Origin: 73-13 sp035555435 | GTDB taxonomy: Bacteria; Actinomycetota; Actinomycetes; Actinomycetales; Microbacteriaceae | NCBI GenBank assembly: GCA_035555435.1 | Contig: DATMGN010000041.1 | Coordinates: forward strand, 1 to 27,537 | DNA length: 27,537 nt | Direction of reading: 5' to 3' | Shown here: positions 15,064 to 21,696 of the stretch, piece after piece | How positions within the stretch are numbered: the stretch's first letter is position 1 | Layout of the letters: every line of letters begins with the position of its first letter | The notes under the pieces: model-generated | Seen by the model: only the letters and a program-made list of their open reading frames with translations | What the model was told of the DNA's origin: nothing | The model's database searches: none | Program-made: the position numbers and the translations under genes

Positions 15064-15741
15064 ATGACCGCCGACGTGTTCCTCACGGGCGACGAGGGCT
15101 TCTGGGAGCACTGGCGCACCGCGCTCACCGAGCGCCCCGACGCCCCCGGTGGGCCCCTGCGCATGGACGTCATCGTCGAGCCGGACTTCGCCGAGCGCGC
15201 CTGGCTCGCAGAGCTCGATCCGGCCGTCGTGTCCCACGTGGTGGAGAACGCGATGGTCGCCGGCCGCGTGATCGTCCCGCCGGAGACGCTCGAGTCCCCC
15301 GCGGAGGCGCTCGTGGAGCTCGCGATCGGGATCGGCTTCGAGGTCCGGGTCGCGACGGGCCTGACCGCTTGCGCGATCTACGACGCCCGGGCCGTCGTGC
15401 TGCCGGAGTCCGATGAGGCGGGGCGCGCGGGGCACCGCCTCATCCGCCGACCGTCCGTCGTCGAGCCACTGGTCGCGCTCTTCGAGCTGCACTGGGCGGC
15501 GGCGATCGCCTGGCGGGAGTACCTCAAGGGCGCGGCGGGCGTGCTGCACCTGCTCGCGCTCGGCTGGAGCGATGCCCGGATCGCCGCGGCGCTCGGCATC
15601 TCGGGTCGCACGGTGAGCCGGCGCGTCGCCGAGGCGATGACCTCGGCGGGGGTGCATTCCCGGTTCCAGCTGGGCATGCGCTACGCGCGCACCGCTGGCG
15701 AGAACACGACAACCCTGGTGCCGGGCCGCCCCGGCCTGTAA
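15064..15741 (+). CDS. LuxR-type HTH regulator with a PLD-like (TrmB C-terminal-like) sensor domain
   Basis: A 225-residue transcription factor. The C-terminal HTH (about residues 167-215) reads GVLHLLALGWSDARIAAALGISGRTVSRRVAEAM, a GerE/LuxR fold. The middle region (IVPPETLESPAEALVELAIGIGFEVRVATGL, IYDARAVVLPES, VVEPLVALFELHWAAA) follows the PLD-like domain found between a TrmB winged helix and a LuxR HTH in many actinobacterial regulators, but here the N-terminal winged helix is missing. The ATG at 15064 sits 8 nt behind TAGGCT with no ribosome binding site, suggesting a leaderless mRNA. It likely acts on the DUF998 intergenic region and possibly the MpaB gene downstream, whose promoter overlaps its stop. 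Confidence 0.82.
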   Translation: MTADVFLTGDEGFWEHWRTALTERPDAPGGPLRMDVIVEPDFAERAWLAELDPAVVSHVVENAMVAGRVIVPPETLESPAEALVELAIGIGFEVRVATGLTACAIYDARAVVLPESDEAGRAGHRLIRRPSVVEPLVALFELHWAAAIAWREYLKGAAGVLHLLALGWSDARIAAALGISGRTVSRRVAEAMTSAGVHSRFQLGMRYARTAGENTTTLVPGRPGL

Positions 15742-15751
15742 TGCTGGCGCC

Positions 15752-16660
15752 ATGGGGATCCAGACGACGACACCGACCGCGCCAGAGCCGATCACGATCG
15801 CCTCGACGCTCGCGGCCGCCCGCCAGGACGAGGGCTACTTCGGCCCCGACAGCGTCACGTGGAAGGTCATGGCGCATCCCGCCGCCCTCAACATCGGCGG
15901 CGGCGTCGCCGTGCTGCTGCAGGTCCTCGAACCCGGCGAGATGCGCCACCTCGCGCGCACCACGATCGCGGCGGAGGGCGGGGCGGCCGCGGAGCAGCGC
16001 TTCCAGCGCACCGCCGCCTACCTGATCACCGTCAACTTCGGCGACAAGGCGCATGCCGACGCAGCGGCGGCGCACGTCGACCGGCTCCACGAGCACTCGG
16101 TGCACACCGACCCGCTGACGGGCGAGACGAGCCGCGCGAAGACCGACGACTGGCTGCGCTGGACGCACAACACGTTCGTGTGGGGCGCGCTCACCTCCGT
16201 CATGGCATACGGGCTGAAGCTCACACCCGAGGAGCAGGACCGGTTCGTGGTCGAGCAGCACCGGGCCGCCGCCCTGCTGCACGTCCCGCACCCGCTGCCG
16301 GCGACGAAGGCGGAGCTCGACGCGACGATCGAGACCTGGGGCGAGCGGGCGGCGCTGACGCTGGATGCGGCGGACATCGCGTTCTCGCTGCGCCATCCGG
16401 CCGCGGAGAAGAACGCGATCGAACGCTGGGTCGCGCGCCACACGCAGTACGGGCTGATCGCGCTGCTGCCGAAGTGGGCGCTGCGGCTGTACGGGCTCGA
16501 CGGCATCGAGGGCAGGCGCGTGCGCTCGGGGCGGCGCTGGATGGGACTCTTCATGCGGATCGCGGCGAAGAATCGCACGATGGACCGGCTCATCGCCGAC
16601 GCGACGGCGCAGGCGACAGCGCACCCGTATAAGCAGGTGCGCGTGCGGCGACAGTCCTAG
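15752..16660 (+). CDS. MpaB-type oxygenase family protein (DUF2236)
   Basis: A 302-residue soluble protein of the DUF2236 family, which includes latex-clearing protein Lcp and fungal MpaB, haem b-dependent enzymes that cleave isoprenoid double bonds. The family pattern is visible: an early HPAALNIGGGVAVLLQVLEPGEM block (about residues 42-64), RFQRTAAYL, DDWLRWTHNTFVWGAL with the conserved Trp-x-x-His (about 134-149), and an Arg-rich C-terminus. Length is normal for bacterial members. ATG 15752 follows TAATGC (15739-15744), a -10 box at 7 nt that overlaps the upstream regulator's stop, and there is no ribosome binding site. Substrate unknown. It could oxidise an isoprenoid or a lipid. Confidence 0.88.
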   Translation: MGIQTTTPTAPEPITIASTLAAARQDEGYFGPDSVTWKVMAHPAALNIGGGVAVLLQVLEPGEMRHLARTTIAAEGGAAAEQRFQRTAAYLITVNFGDKAHADAAAAHVDRLHEHSVHTDPLTGETSRAKTDDWLRWTHNTFVWGALTSVMAYGLKLTPEEQDRFVVEQHRAAALLHVPHPLPATKAELDATIETWGERAALTLDAADIAFSLRHPAAEKNAIERWVARHTQYGLIALLPKWALRLYGLDGIEGRRVRSGRRWMGLFMRIAAKNRTMDRLIADATAQATAHPYKQVRVRRQS

Positions 16661-17064
16661 ATGTGCTCCTGGGCGCCCGTCGCGGGGTGGCGAGGCTCCT
16701 GGGGGGTGATGCGCAGCGTGTCGCCGCGCGCGTCGGCGGTCAGCATGATCTCGACGGGCGAGTCCGGATAGGTGTACTTCGCGAGGTAGGCCTGGTCGAC
16801 GTGGTCGAGCGTGTCGCGGTCCATGACCGACTCGGCCGTGACGGGGATGCGCCGCTCGCCGTCGGCGAACTCGGCGGCGTGCGCCCGTACGACCCGCCCG
16901 AACCACTTGGACTCGGGACCGTGCGCGTTGCGGATGTAGGCGTGGCCGCGGGTGACGACGGCCCAGATCGGGGTCACGACCTCGTGGCCGGCGTCGTTGG
17001 TCGTCGCGATGTGGACGATGGGCGTGTGCTCGAAGTAGTCGAGGTCCTGGCCGGCTTCGCTCAT
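16657..17064 (-). CDS. DUF2255 family protein
   Basis: A 135-residue soluble protein with the DUF2255 pattern: TPIWAVVTRGHAYIRNAHGPESKWFGRV (about residues 31-58), then an acidic block and HVDQAYLAKYTYPDSPVEIML. The fold resembles a small PPOX/DDN-like barrel, but no reaction is known. ATG 17064 gives the expected family N-terminus. Its TAG stop and that of the convergent MpaB gene share the palindrome CTAG at 16657-16660, a 4-bp tail-to-tail overlap, so the genes cannot have a terminator between their coding ends. Confidence 0.83.
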   Translation of the reverse strand: MSEAGQDLDYFEHTPIVHIATTNDAGHEVVTPIWAVVTRGHAYIRNAHGPESKWFGRVVRAHAAEFADGERRIPVTAESVMDRDTLDHVDQAYLAKYTYPDSPVEIMLTADARGDTLRITPQEPRHPATGAQEHI

Positions 17065-17158
17065 GGGCCGATTGTCTCCCCGGGCCCCGCTCAGCGCAAT
17101 GGATGCGCGAACCGACCGCAATGGCGCTAGGTGCGCCAACCGCGGCTGCCGATGGACC
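17065..17158. repeat. Short imperfect direct repeats in the DUF2255-DUF3817 gap
   Basis: CGCAATGG occurs at 17095-17102 and again at 17117-17124. GATGCGCGAACC (17102-17113) is echoed by GGTGCGCCAACC (17130-17141), 10 of 12 bases identical. The copies lie upstream of the DUF2255 start (minus strand). They may be paired operator half-sites or only GC-rich drift. Confidence 0.35.
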
Positions 17159-17620
17159 TCATCGCCCGCCGGGAGGTCCGATCAGGAGGAGCACGGTGAA
17201 CACGACCGCGACCGCGACGGCGATGAGGATCGCGAGGATCCAGGGCCGTCGCAGGAACCAGCGCAGAAGGCCGTCGTACCAGCGGCGATCGGCGGCGTCC
17301 TCGGTCACCGTGACCCGCCACCCCCCGTCCAGCCGCCCACTACGCGCCAACCAGATCTCGGCCGGGATCGTCGCGTAGGGCACCACCGCACTCACGAGCG
17401 CGACGATGACGGGCCAGGCGCGCCAGCGGTTGTTGAGCGCGACGAGCACCGCGCTCGCCCCGTAGGACAGGAACACGAAACCGTGGATCGCACCCCCGAT
17501 CGTCGTCGCGACCTCGATGCCTGCGGTCGCGCGCAGCACGAGGCCCGTGATGAGCAGCGTCCACGAGACGGCCTCCGCGATTGCGAGCGTGCGAAACAGG
17601 GCTTTCGGCGTGCGGAACAC
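17159..17620 (-). CDS. DUF3817 family membrane protein
   Basis: A small protein of 153 residues with four predicted helices, the third preceded by GGAIHGFVFLSYGASA, the DUF3817 core (His-Gly). Family members are integral membrane proteins of unknown role, common in Actinomycetota. The C-terminal region is longer than the core domain and ends after a fourth helix. Two GTG starts, 17626 and 17620, are in frame. The second sits 6 nt behind TAGGTT (17632-17627), matching the leaderless pattern seen elsewhere, while the first would abut the -10 box. The gene is divergent from the DUF4177-DUF2165 pair. Confidence 0.8.
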   Translation of the reverse strand: MFRTPKALFRTLAIAEAVSWTLLITGLVLRATAGIEVATTIGGAIHGFVFLSYGASAVLVALNNRWRAWPVIVALVSAVVPYATIPAEIWLARSGRLDGGWRVTVTEDAADRRWYDGLLRWFLRRPWILAILIAVAVAVVFTVLLLIGPPGGR

Positions 17621-17711
17621 CGACACAACCTATTCGACACGCGCTGAGCCGACGCTCTACGCGCTAGCCTGGCGACGACGAGCACGGCGAAGTGCTCCTG
17701 GAGGTGCCCGG

Positions 17712-17948
17712 GTGTCCGAGTACGAGTACGACTTCGTGCGCGTCGAGCTGTCGCGCCACCGGGAGGGCTTCGAGCTCGCCGAGGACTACCGAGAACTCAT
17801 CCGCGCCCGGACGGCCGACCGTTGGGCGTTCGTGCAGGCGATCGTGCTCGAGCAGCACGTGCGCCCGCACGTCGATCTCGTCTTCCGGCGCAAGGCCCCG
17901 AAGCGCAAGTGCAAGGATCACCCCACCGAGAAAGGCGAATCGCAATGA
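17712..17948 (+). CDS. DUF4177-like small protein
   Basis: A 78-residue protein. The segment EYEYDFVRVELSRH...RADRWAFVQAIVLEQ resembles DUF4177 (a short beta-alpha-beta unit with a conserved Trp near the middle), followed by a very basic tail (RRKAPKRKCKDH). Function unknown. GTG 17712 is preceded by GGAGGT at 5 nt. The stop overlaps the next gene's start (ATGA), so the two are translationally coupled. A -10 box TAGCCT (17665-17670) predicts a transcript starting near 17677, directly before a 6-bp hairpin (17680-17697). Confidence 0.7.
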   Translation: MSEYEYDFVRVELSRHREGFELAEDYRELIRARTADRWAFVQAIVLEQHVRPHVDLVFRRKAPKRKCKDHPTEKGESQ

Positions 17949-18457
17949 AGCATCCCCTGAGGCTCATCCAGTCCCTGACGCTCCTGCTTACCGGCCTCTA
18001 CGCACTGTTCGTGTTCATGGGCAACCTCATGGACTATGGCTCGAACTACGCCTTCGTCCAGCACGTCCTGTCGATGGATACGACGTTCGAGGGCAACGCG
18101 CTGATGTGGCGGGCGATCACCGAGCCGTGGGTGTGGACGGTCGCGTATCTCGGCATCATCGTCGCGGAGGGCCTCGTCGCCGCGCTCGGCATCATCGGCG
18201 GCATCCTGCTCTTCGTGCGCCGCAACGCCGACCAGACGCGCTACGCGCAGACCCGCCGCTGGGGCTTCGCGACATACGGCCTGGCGCTGCTCATCTGGTT
18301 CTTCGGCTTCATCGTCATCGGCTCCGAGTGGTTCGCGATGTGGCAGTCGAGCGCGTGGAACGGCAAGGACACGGCGATGCCGCTCGCGACGCTCTTCGCG
18401 GTCTTCGCGGTGCTGCTCGCGCTCAACGAACCGCAGCGCTCGGCTCGGGAGGACTGA
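17945..18457 (+). CDS. DUF2165 family small membrane protein
   Basis: A 170-residue protein with four membrane helices. The first is followed by NLMDYGSNYAFVQHVLSMDTTF (about residues 27-48), the DUF2165 hallmark. The rest, with ITEPWVWTVAYLGIIVAEG and EWFAMWQSSAWNG, agrees with family members. The function is unknown. The ATG overlaps the DUF4177 stop by 4 bp. The gene converges with mrpG, and an 11-bp inverted repeat spans both stop codons. Confidence 0.9.
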   Translation: MKHPLRLIQSLTLLLTGLYALFVFMGNLMDYGSNYAFVQHVLSMDTTFEGNALMWRAITEPWVWTVAYLGIIVAEGLVAALGIIGGILLFVRRNADQTRYAQTRRWGFATYGLALLIWFFGFIVIGSEWFAMWQSSAWNGKDTAMPLATLFAVFAVLLALNEPQRSARED

Positions 18458-18472
18458 GCGAGCTCAGTCCTC
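18449..18472. terminator. 11-bp inverted repeat spanning both convergent stop codons (DUF2165 / mrpG)
   Basis: GAGGACTGAGC (18449-18459) and GCTCAGTCCTC (18462-18472) are perfectly complementary around GA. The TGA stop of the plus-strand DUF2165 gene (18455-18457) lies in the left arm, and the TGA of the minus-strand mrpG (18464-18466) lies in the right arm. It would serve as a bidirectional terminator at the end of the mrp operon. No T-run is present. Confidence 0.65.
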
Positions 18473-18832
18473 GTCGTCCGAGGAGGACTCGGTGCGGTCG
18501 GCGTCCTTGGCGAGGTCGTCGACGATGAGCAGCCGCGGGTCGTAGTTGCGCGTGCGGTAGCTCGCGCGACCGACCATGTGCGCGGCGATCGGCTGCGTCA
18601 GCATCTGGAAGACGATGACGGGCGTCAGCATGAGGAACACCGACCACTCGCGGGTCGCGAGGGTGATCGCCATGATGATGAGCGCGAGCCCGAAGATCTG
18701 CGGCTTGGTGCCGGCGTGCAGGCGCACGAGCGGGTCGGGGAATCGCAGCAGGCCGACGCCGGCGGCGACGGAGAGCGCCGCGCCGCCGACGAGGAAGATG
18801 CCGGCGACGAGGTCGAGCCAGAAGTCGATCAT
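18464..18832 (-). CDS. mrpG: Mrp Na+/H+ antiporter subunit G
   Basis: A 122-residue small subunit with about three helices and the MrpG core VAAGVGLLRFPDPLVRLHAGTKPQIFGLALIIMA (about residues 21-54). The PDPLVRLHAGTKP loop is strongly conserved. The Mrp complex exchanges cytoplasmic Na+ for protons and supports salt and alkali tolerance; G is a structural subunit needed for assembly. ATG 18832 overlaps the mrpF stop as ATGA. It is the last gene of the operon, followed by an inverted repeat terminator candidate. The C-terminal tail is acidic and Ser-rich. Confidence 0.93.
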   Translation of the reverse strand: MIDFWLDLVAGIFLVGGAALSVAAGVGLLRFPDPLVRLHAGTKPQIFGLALIIMAITLATREWSVFLMLTPVIVFQMLTQPIAAHMVGRASYRTRNYDPRLLIVDDLAKDADRTESSSDDED

Positions 18833-19182
18833 GCGTCCTCCTTCGGCGAGGCGGGCGGCGCCGGCTCGCTCGGCGCGCGATCGGCGCCGTCGGACGTGGG
18901 CACCGAGGCGGAGGAGCTGCGGCGCGAGGCGTAGCGGGCGACGGCGATCGTGGAGATGCTCGCGGTCGCGGCGAGCGCGAGCATGATCGGCAGGGTCCGG
19001 GTGTTGGCGTCGATGATCATCTCGACGCCCATCGTCAGCAGCAGCACAGTGACGACGACGTCGGAGGCCATGATCCGGTCGAGTACCGAGGGGCCGCGGA
19101 CCATGCGGATGACGGCGAGCACGGCGGAGATCGCGAGCAGCACGGCCGCGACGATCGTGAAGGGGACGAGGATGTCGCTCAC
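18829..19182 (-). CDS. mrpF: Mrp Na+/H+ antiporter subunit F
   Basis: A 117-residue subunit with three helices. The core RMVRGPSVLDRIMASDVV (about residues 27-44) is the MrpF signature, with the conserved Asp in LDRI. MrpF shares a fold with bile-acid transporter-like segments and helps form the antiporter complex. GTG 19182 overlaps the mrpE stop (GTGA), and the stop overlaps mrpG (ATGA). The C-terminus is extended by about 30 hydrophilic residues (SSSASVPTSDGADRAPSEP), which is longer than the core family. Confidence 0.92.
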   Translation of the reverse strand: MSDILVPFTIVAAVLLAISAVLAVIRMVRGPSVLDRIMASDVVVTVLLLTMGVEMIIDANTRTLPIMLALAATASISTIAVARYASRRSSSASVPTSDGADRAPSEPAPPASPKEDA

Positions 19183-19745
19183 GAGCGGATCCTCTCCAGG
19201 TCGGCGCGGGAGCCGAGCGCGCGCACGAGCCGCCGCTCGGTCGCGAGCACCCCGCGGCGCGCCCGCTCGACGGCGTCGGCGTCCTTCGTGCCGATGAAGT
19301 GGACGTAGAGGATGGTGCGCTCGCGGTCGATGTCGGCGATGAAGGAGCCGGGCACGAGGCTCGTGACGATCGCGGTCATGGTGAGGATGAAGTCGGAAGA
19401 GGTGCGCAGGGAGACCGCGACGATCGCGTTCCGATCCACTCTCGGTCCGAATGCGAGCACGGCGACCTGGATCGAGCTCACCGCGACCTGGATGAGGAAG
19501 ACGGCGAGGAAGGCGATGAGATAGAAGGGGTTGAGGCGGCCCGGGAGGTCGACGGGCGGCAGGTAGAAGAGCTGCGGGACGACGACCGCGATGAGCACGC
19601 CGCTCAGGAAGCTGAGCCAGCTGATCTCGCCCCAGAGCATCATCCAGAGCACGACGAGGATGATCCGCAGCGGCAGCTGCTGCCAGATGCGCCAGCGCAG
19701 CTCGCGGCCGCGCAGCGGCTCGAAGGGGCGGTCGGTGTCGCTCAC
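19179..19745 (-). CDS. mrpE: Mrp Na+/H+ antiporter subunit E
   Basis: A 188-residue subunit with two or three N-terminal helices and a cytoplasmic domain. Family features are LWMMLWGEISWLSFLSGVLIA near residues 33-53, then FGPRVDRNAIVAVSLRTSSDFILTMTAIVTSLVPGS, and DRERTILYVHFIGTKDADAVERAR in the cytoplasmic part. MrpE is required for full Na+/H+ exchange and lies at the edge of the complex. GTG 19745 overlaps the mrpD stop as GTGA, fixing the start. Ordinary in length and composition. Confidence 0.93.
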   Translation of the reverse strand: MSDTDRPFEPLRGRELRWRIWQQLPLRIILVVLWMMLWGEISWLSFLSGVLIAVVVPQLFYLPPVDLPGRLNPFYLIAFLAVFLIQVAVSSIQVAVLAFGPRVDRNAIVAVSLRTSSDFILTMTAIVTSLVPGSFIADIDRERTILYVHFIGTKDADAVERARRGVLATERRLVRALGSRADLERIRS

Positions 19746-21274
19746 GGCGCCTCCTCCCCTTCGAAGACGACGGCCTGGTACGCCTGCTCGCTGAGGCCGA
19801 TCGCGGCGCGCTCGGCGTAGGCGTAGAGCGGTCCGGCGAAGATCGTGAGGCACACGCCGATGCCGACGAGGGCGGCGGTCGAGGTGGTCATGAGGCCGAT
19901 GGTGCGCTTGGTGGCGACGGCGGGCTTGGACGGCTCGTCGTCGGCGACGTCCTCCTCCGCGGGGCGGGGGCGCCAGAACGCGGAGTTCCACGCCCGGATG
20001 AGCGCGTAGAGGGTCAGCAGCGAGACGAGGGTGCCGATGACGACGGAGACGAACGCGATCGCCGAGCCCTCCTCGAGCGCGGCGAGCAGGATGCCGACCT
20101 TGCCGAGGAAGCCGGAGAACGGCGGGATGCCGCCGAGGTTGATGACGGAGATGAAGAAGAGCGCCGCGGTGAACGGCGCGACCTTGAGCAGTCCGCCGAT
20201 GCGCGGGAGCGCGGTCGTGCCGGCGATGCGCTCGATGAGGCCCGCGGCGAGGAAGAGCGCCGTCTGCACGATGATGTGGTGGACCATGTAGTAGATGGTC
20301 GCGGTCATCGCATCGATGGTGCCGAGTCCGACGCCGACGAGCAGGTAGCCGATGTGGCTGACGAGCGTGAAGGACAGCAGACGCTTGAGGTCGGATTGCG
20401 CGATGGCGCCGAGCACGCCGAAGAGCAGGGTCGCCGATCCGGCGACGACGAGTATCGGCTCGAGCACGGTCCCGGGGAAGAGCAGCGTCTCGGTGCGGAT
20501 GATCGCGTAGATGCCGACCTTGGTCAGGAGGCCGGCGAAGACGGCGGTGACGGGTGCGGGCGCGGTCGGGTACGAGTCGGGCAGCCAGAACGACAGCGGG
20601 AAGACGGCGGCTTTGATCGCGAAGCCGAGCAGCAGCAGGACCTGCAGCACAGTCTGGATCGCGGGTGGCAGCTCGGGGATCCGCTCCGCGAGCTGCGCGA
20701 GGTTGACGGTGCCGAGCGCGCCGTAGAGCATCGCGATCGCGGCGAGGAAGAGCGCGGAGGACACGAGGCTCACGACGATGTAGGTCGTCCCGGTGCGGAT
20801 CCGTGACTCGGTGCCCCCGATCGTGATGAGCACGTAGCTCGCGACGAGGAGGATCTCGAATCCGACGTAGAGGTTGAAGAGGTCCCCGGAGACGAACGCC
20901 GTCATGACGCCGGCGGCGAGGATGAGGTACGCCGGGTAGTAGATCGTGACGGGCGTCTGCTCGATGCCGTCGGCGAATCCCTGCCCGACGGAGAAGAGGA
21001 AGACGCCGAGGAGCACGACGGCGGAGACGACGACGAGGAGCGCAGAGAGCCGGTCGACGACGAGGACGATGCCGATCGGCACGGGCCAGCCGCCGACCGA
21101 CATCATGAGCGGGCCTTCCGCATCGACCGCGACGAGGAGCGCGGCGCCGATCGCGAGCGTGATGGCGAGGCTGAGGACCGCGACGACGACCTGCGCGCGG
21201 GACTTGCGCAGCGTCAGGGCGGCGGCCGCGCCGATGAGCGGCACGAGCACGACGAGGGGGACGAGCCAGCTCAT
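19742..21274 (-). CDS. mrpD: Mrp Na+/H+ antiporter subunit D
   Basis: A 510-residue NuoM/N-like membrane subunit with about 14 helices, a proton- or ion-translocating channel. The conserved Glu140 lies in LYVGFEILLVASYVLI, the position of the essential glutamate in MrpD and complex I homologues. A conserved Lys is in GFAIKAAVFPLSFWLPDSYPTAP, and HHIIVQTALFLAAGLIERI and NLGGIPPFSGFLGK complete the family pattern. ATG 21274 overlaps the mrpC stop (ATGA), and its stop overlaps mrpE (GTGA). The C-terminus has an extra hydrophilic loop with EEDVADDEPSKPAVATK before the last helix. Confidence 0.96.
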   Translation of the reverse strand: MSWLVPLVVLVPLIGAAAALTLRKSRAQVVVAVLSLAITLAIGAALLVAVDAEGPLMMSVGGWPVPIGIVLVVDRLSALLVVVSAVVLLGVFLFSVGQGFADGIEQTPVTIYYPAYLILAAGVMTAFVSGDLFNLYVGFEILLVASYVLITIGGTESRIRTGTTYIVVSLVSSALFLAAIAMLYGALGTVNLAQLAERIPELPPAIQTVLQVLLLLGFAIKAAVFPLSFWLPDSYPTAPAPVTAVFAGLLTKVGIYAIIRTETLLFPGTVLEPILVVAGSATLLFGVLGAIAQSDLKRLLSFTLVSHIGYLLVGVGLGTIDAMTATIYYMVHHIIVQTALFLAAGLIERIAGTTALPRIGGLLKVAPFTAALFFISVINLGGIPPFSGFLGKVGILLAALEEGSAIAFVSVVIGTLVSLLTLYALIRAWNSAFWRPRPAEEDVADDEPSKPAVATKRTIGLMTTSTAALVGIGVCLTIFAGPLYAYAERAAIGLSEQAYQAVVFEGEEAP

Positions 21275-21696
21275 GATGCCCGCTCGTGACCTTCGTCGAA
21301 CTCGGAGTCGTCCGAGGTGTCGGTAAGGAGCTCGCTCTCGTCGACTTCGGCGTCGCGCAGCGCGATCGTGTCCACGTCGTCCTGCACCTCGTCGCCCTGC
21401 GCGAGCCGCCAGGAGCGGTAGATGAGCGCGAGGAGGAAGGCGGAGACGGCGAACGTGATGACGATCGAGGTGAGCGTGAGCGCCTGCGGCAGCGGGTCGG
21501 AGATGCCCTCGAGCGAGTCGGCGTCGATCGGCGGCGAGCCGGGGGCGCCGGACACCACGAGGATGAGCAGGTTCGTCGCGTTGCCGACGAGGAGGAACCC
21601 GAGCAGCACCTTCGTCATGCTGCGCTCGAGCAAGAGGTAGACGCCGCAGGCGTAGAGCACCGCCATGACGACGAGCAGGACCATCGAGACGCTCAC
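21271..21696 (-). CDS. mrpC: Mrp Na+/H+ antiporter subunit C
   Basis: A 141-residue NuoK-like subunit with three helices. The core SMTKVLLGFLLVGNATNLLIL and DPLPQALTLTSIVITFAVSAFLLALIYR is diagnostic for MrpC, including DPLPQALVLTAIVI-type conservation. The last 40 residues are very acidic (VQDDVDTIALRDAEVDESEL), unlike most homologues, and might bind ions or regulate assembly. GTG 21696 overlaps the mrpA stop as GTGA, and the stop overlaps the mrpD start as ATGA. Confidence 0.94.
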   Translation of the reverse strand: MSVSMVLLVVMAVLYACGVYLLLERSMTKVLLGFLLVGNATNLLILVVSGAPGSPPIDADSLEGISDPLPQALTLTSIVITFAVSAFLLALIYRSWRLAQGDEVQDDVDTIALRDAEVDESELLTDTSDDSEFDEGHERAS

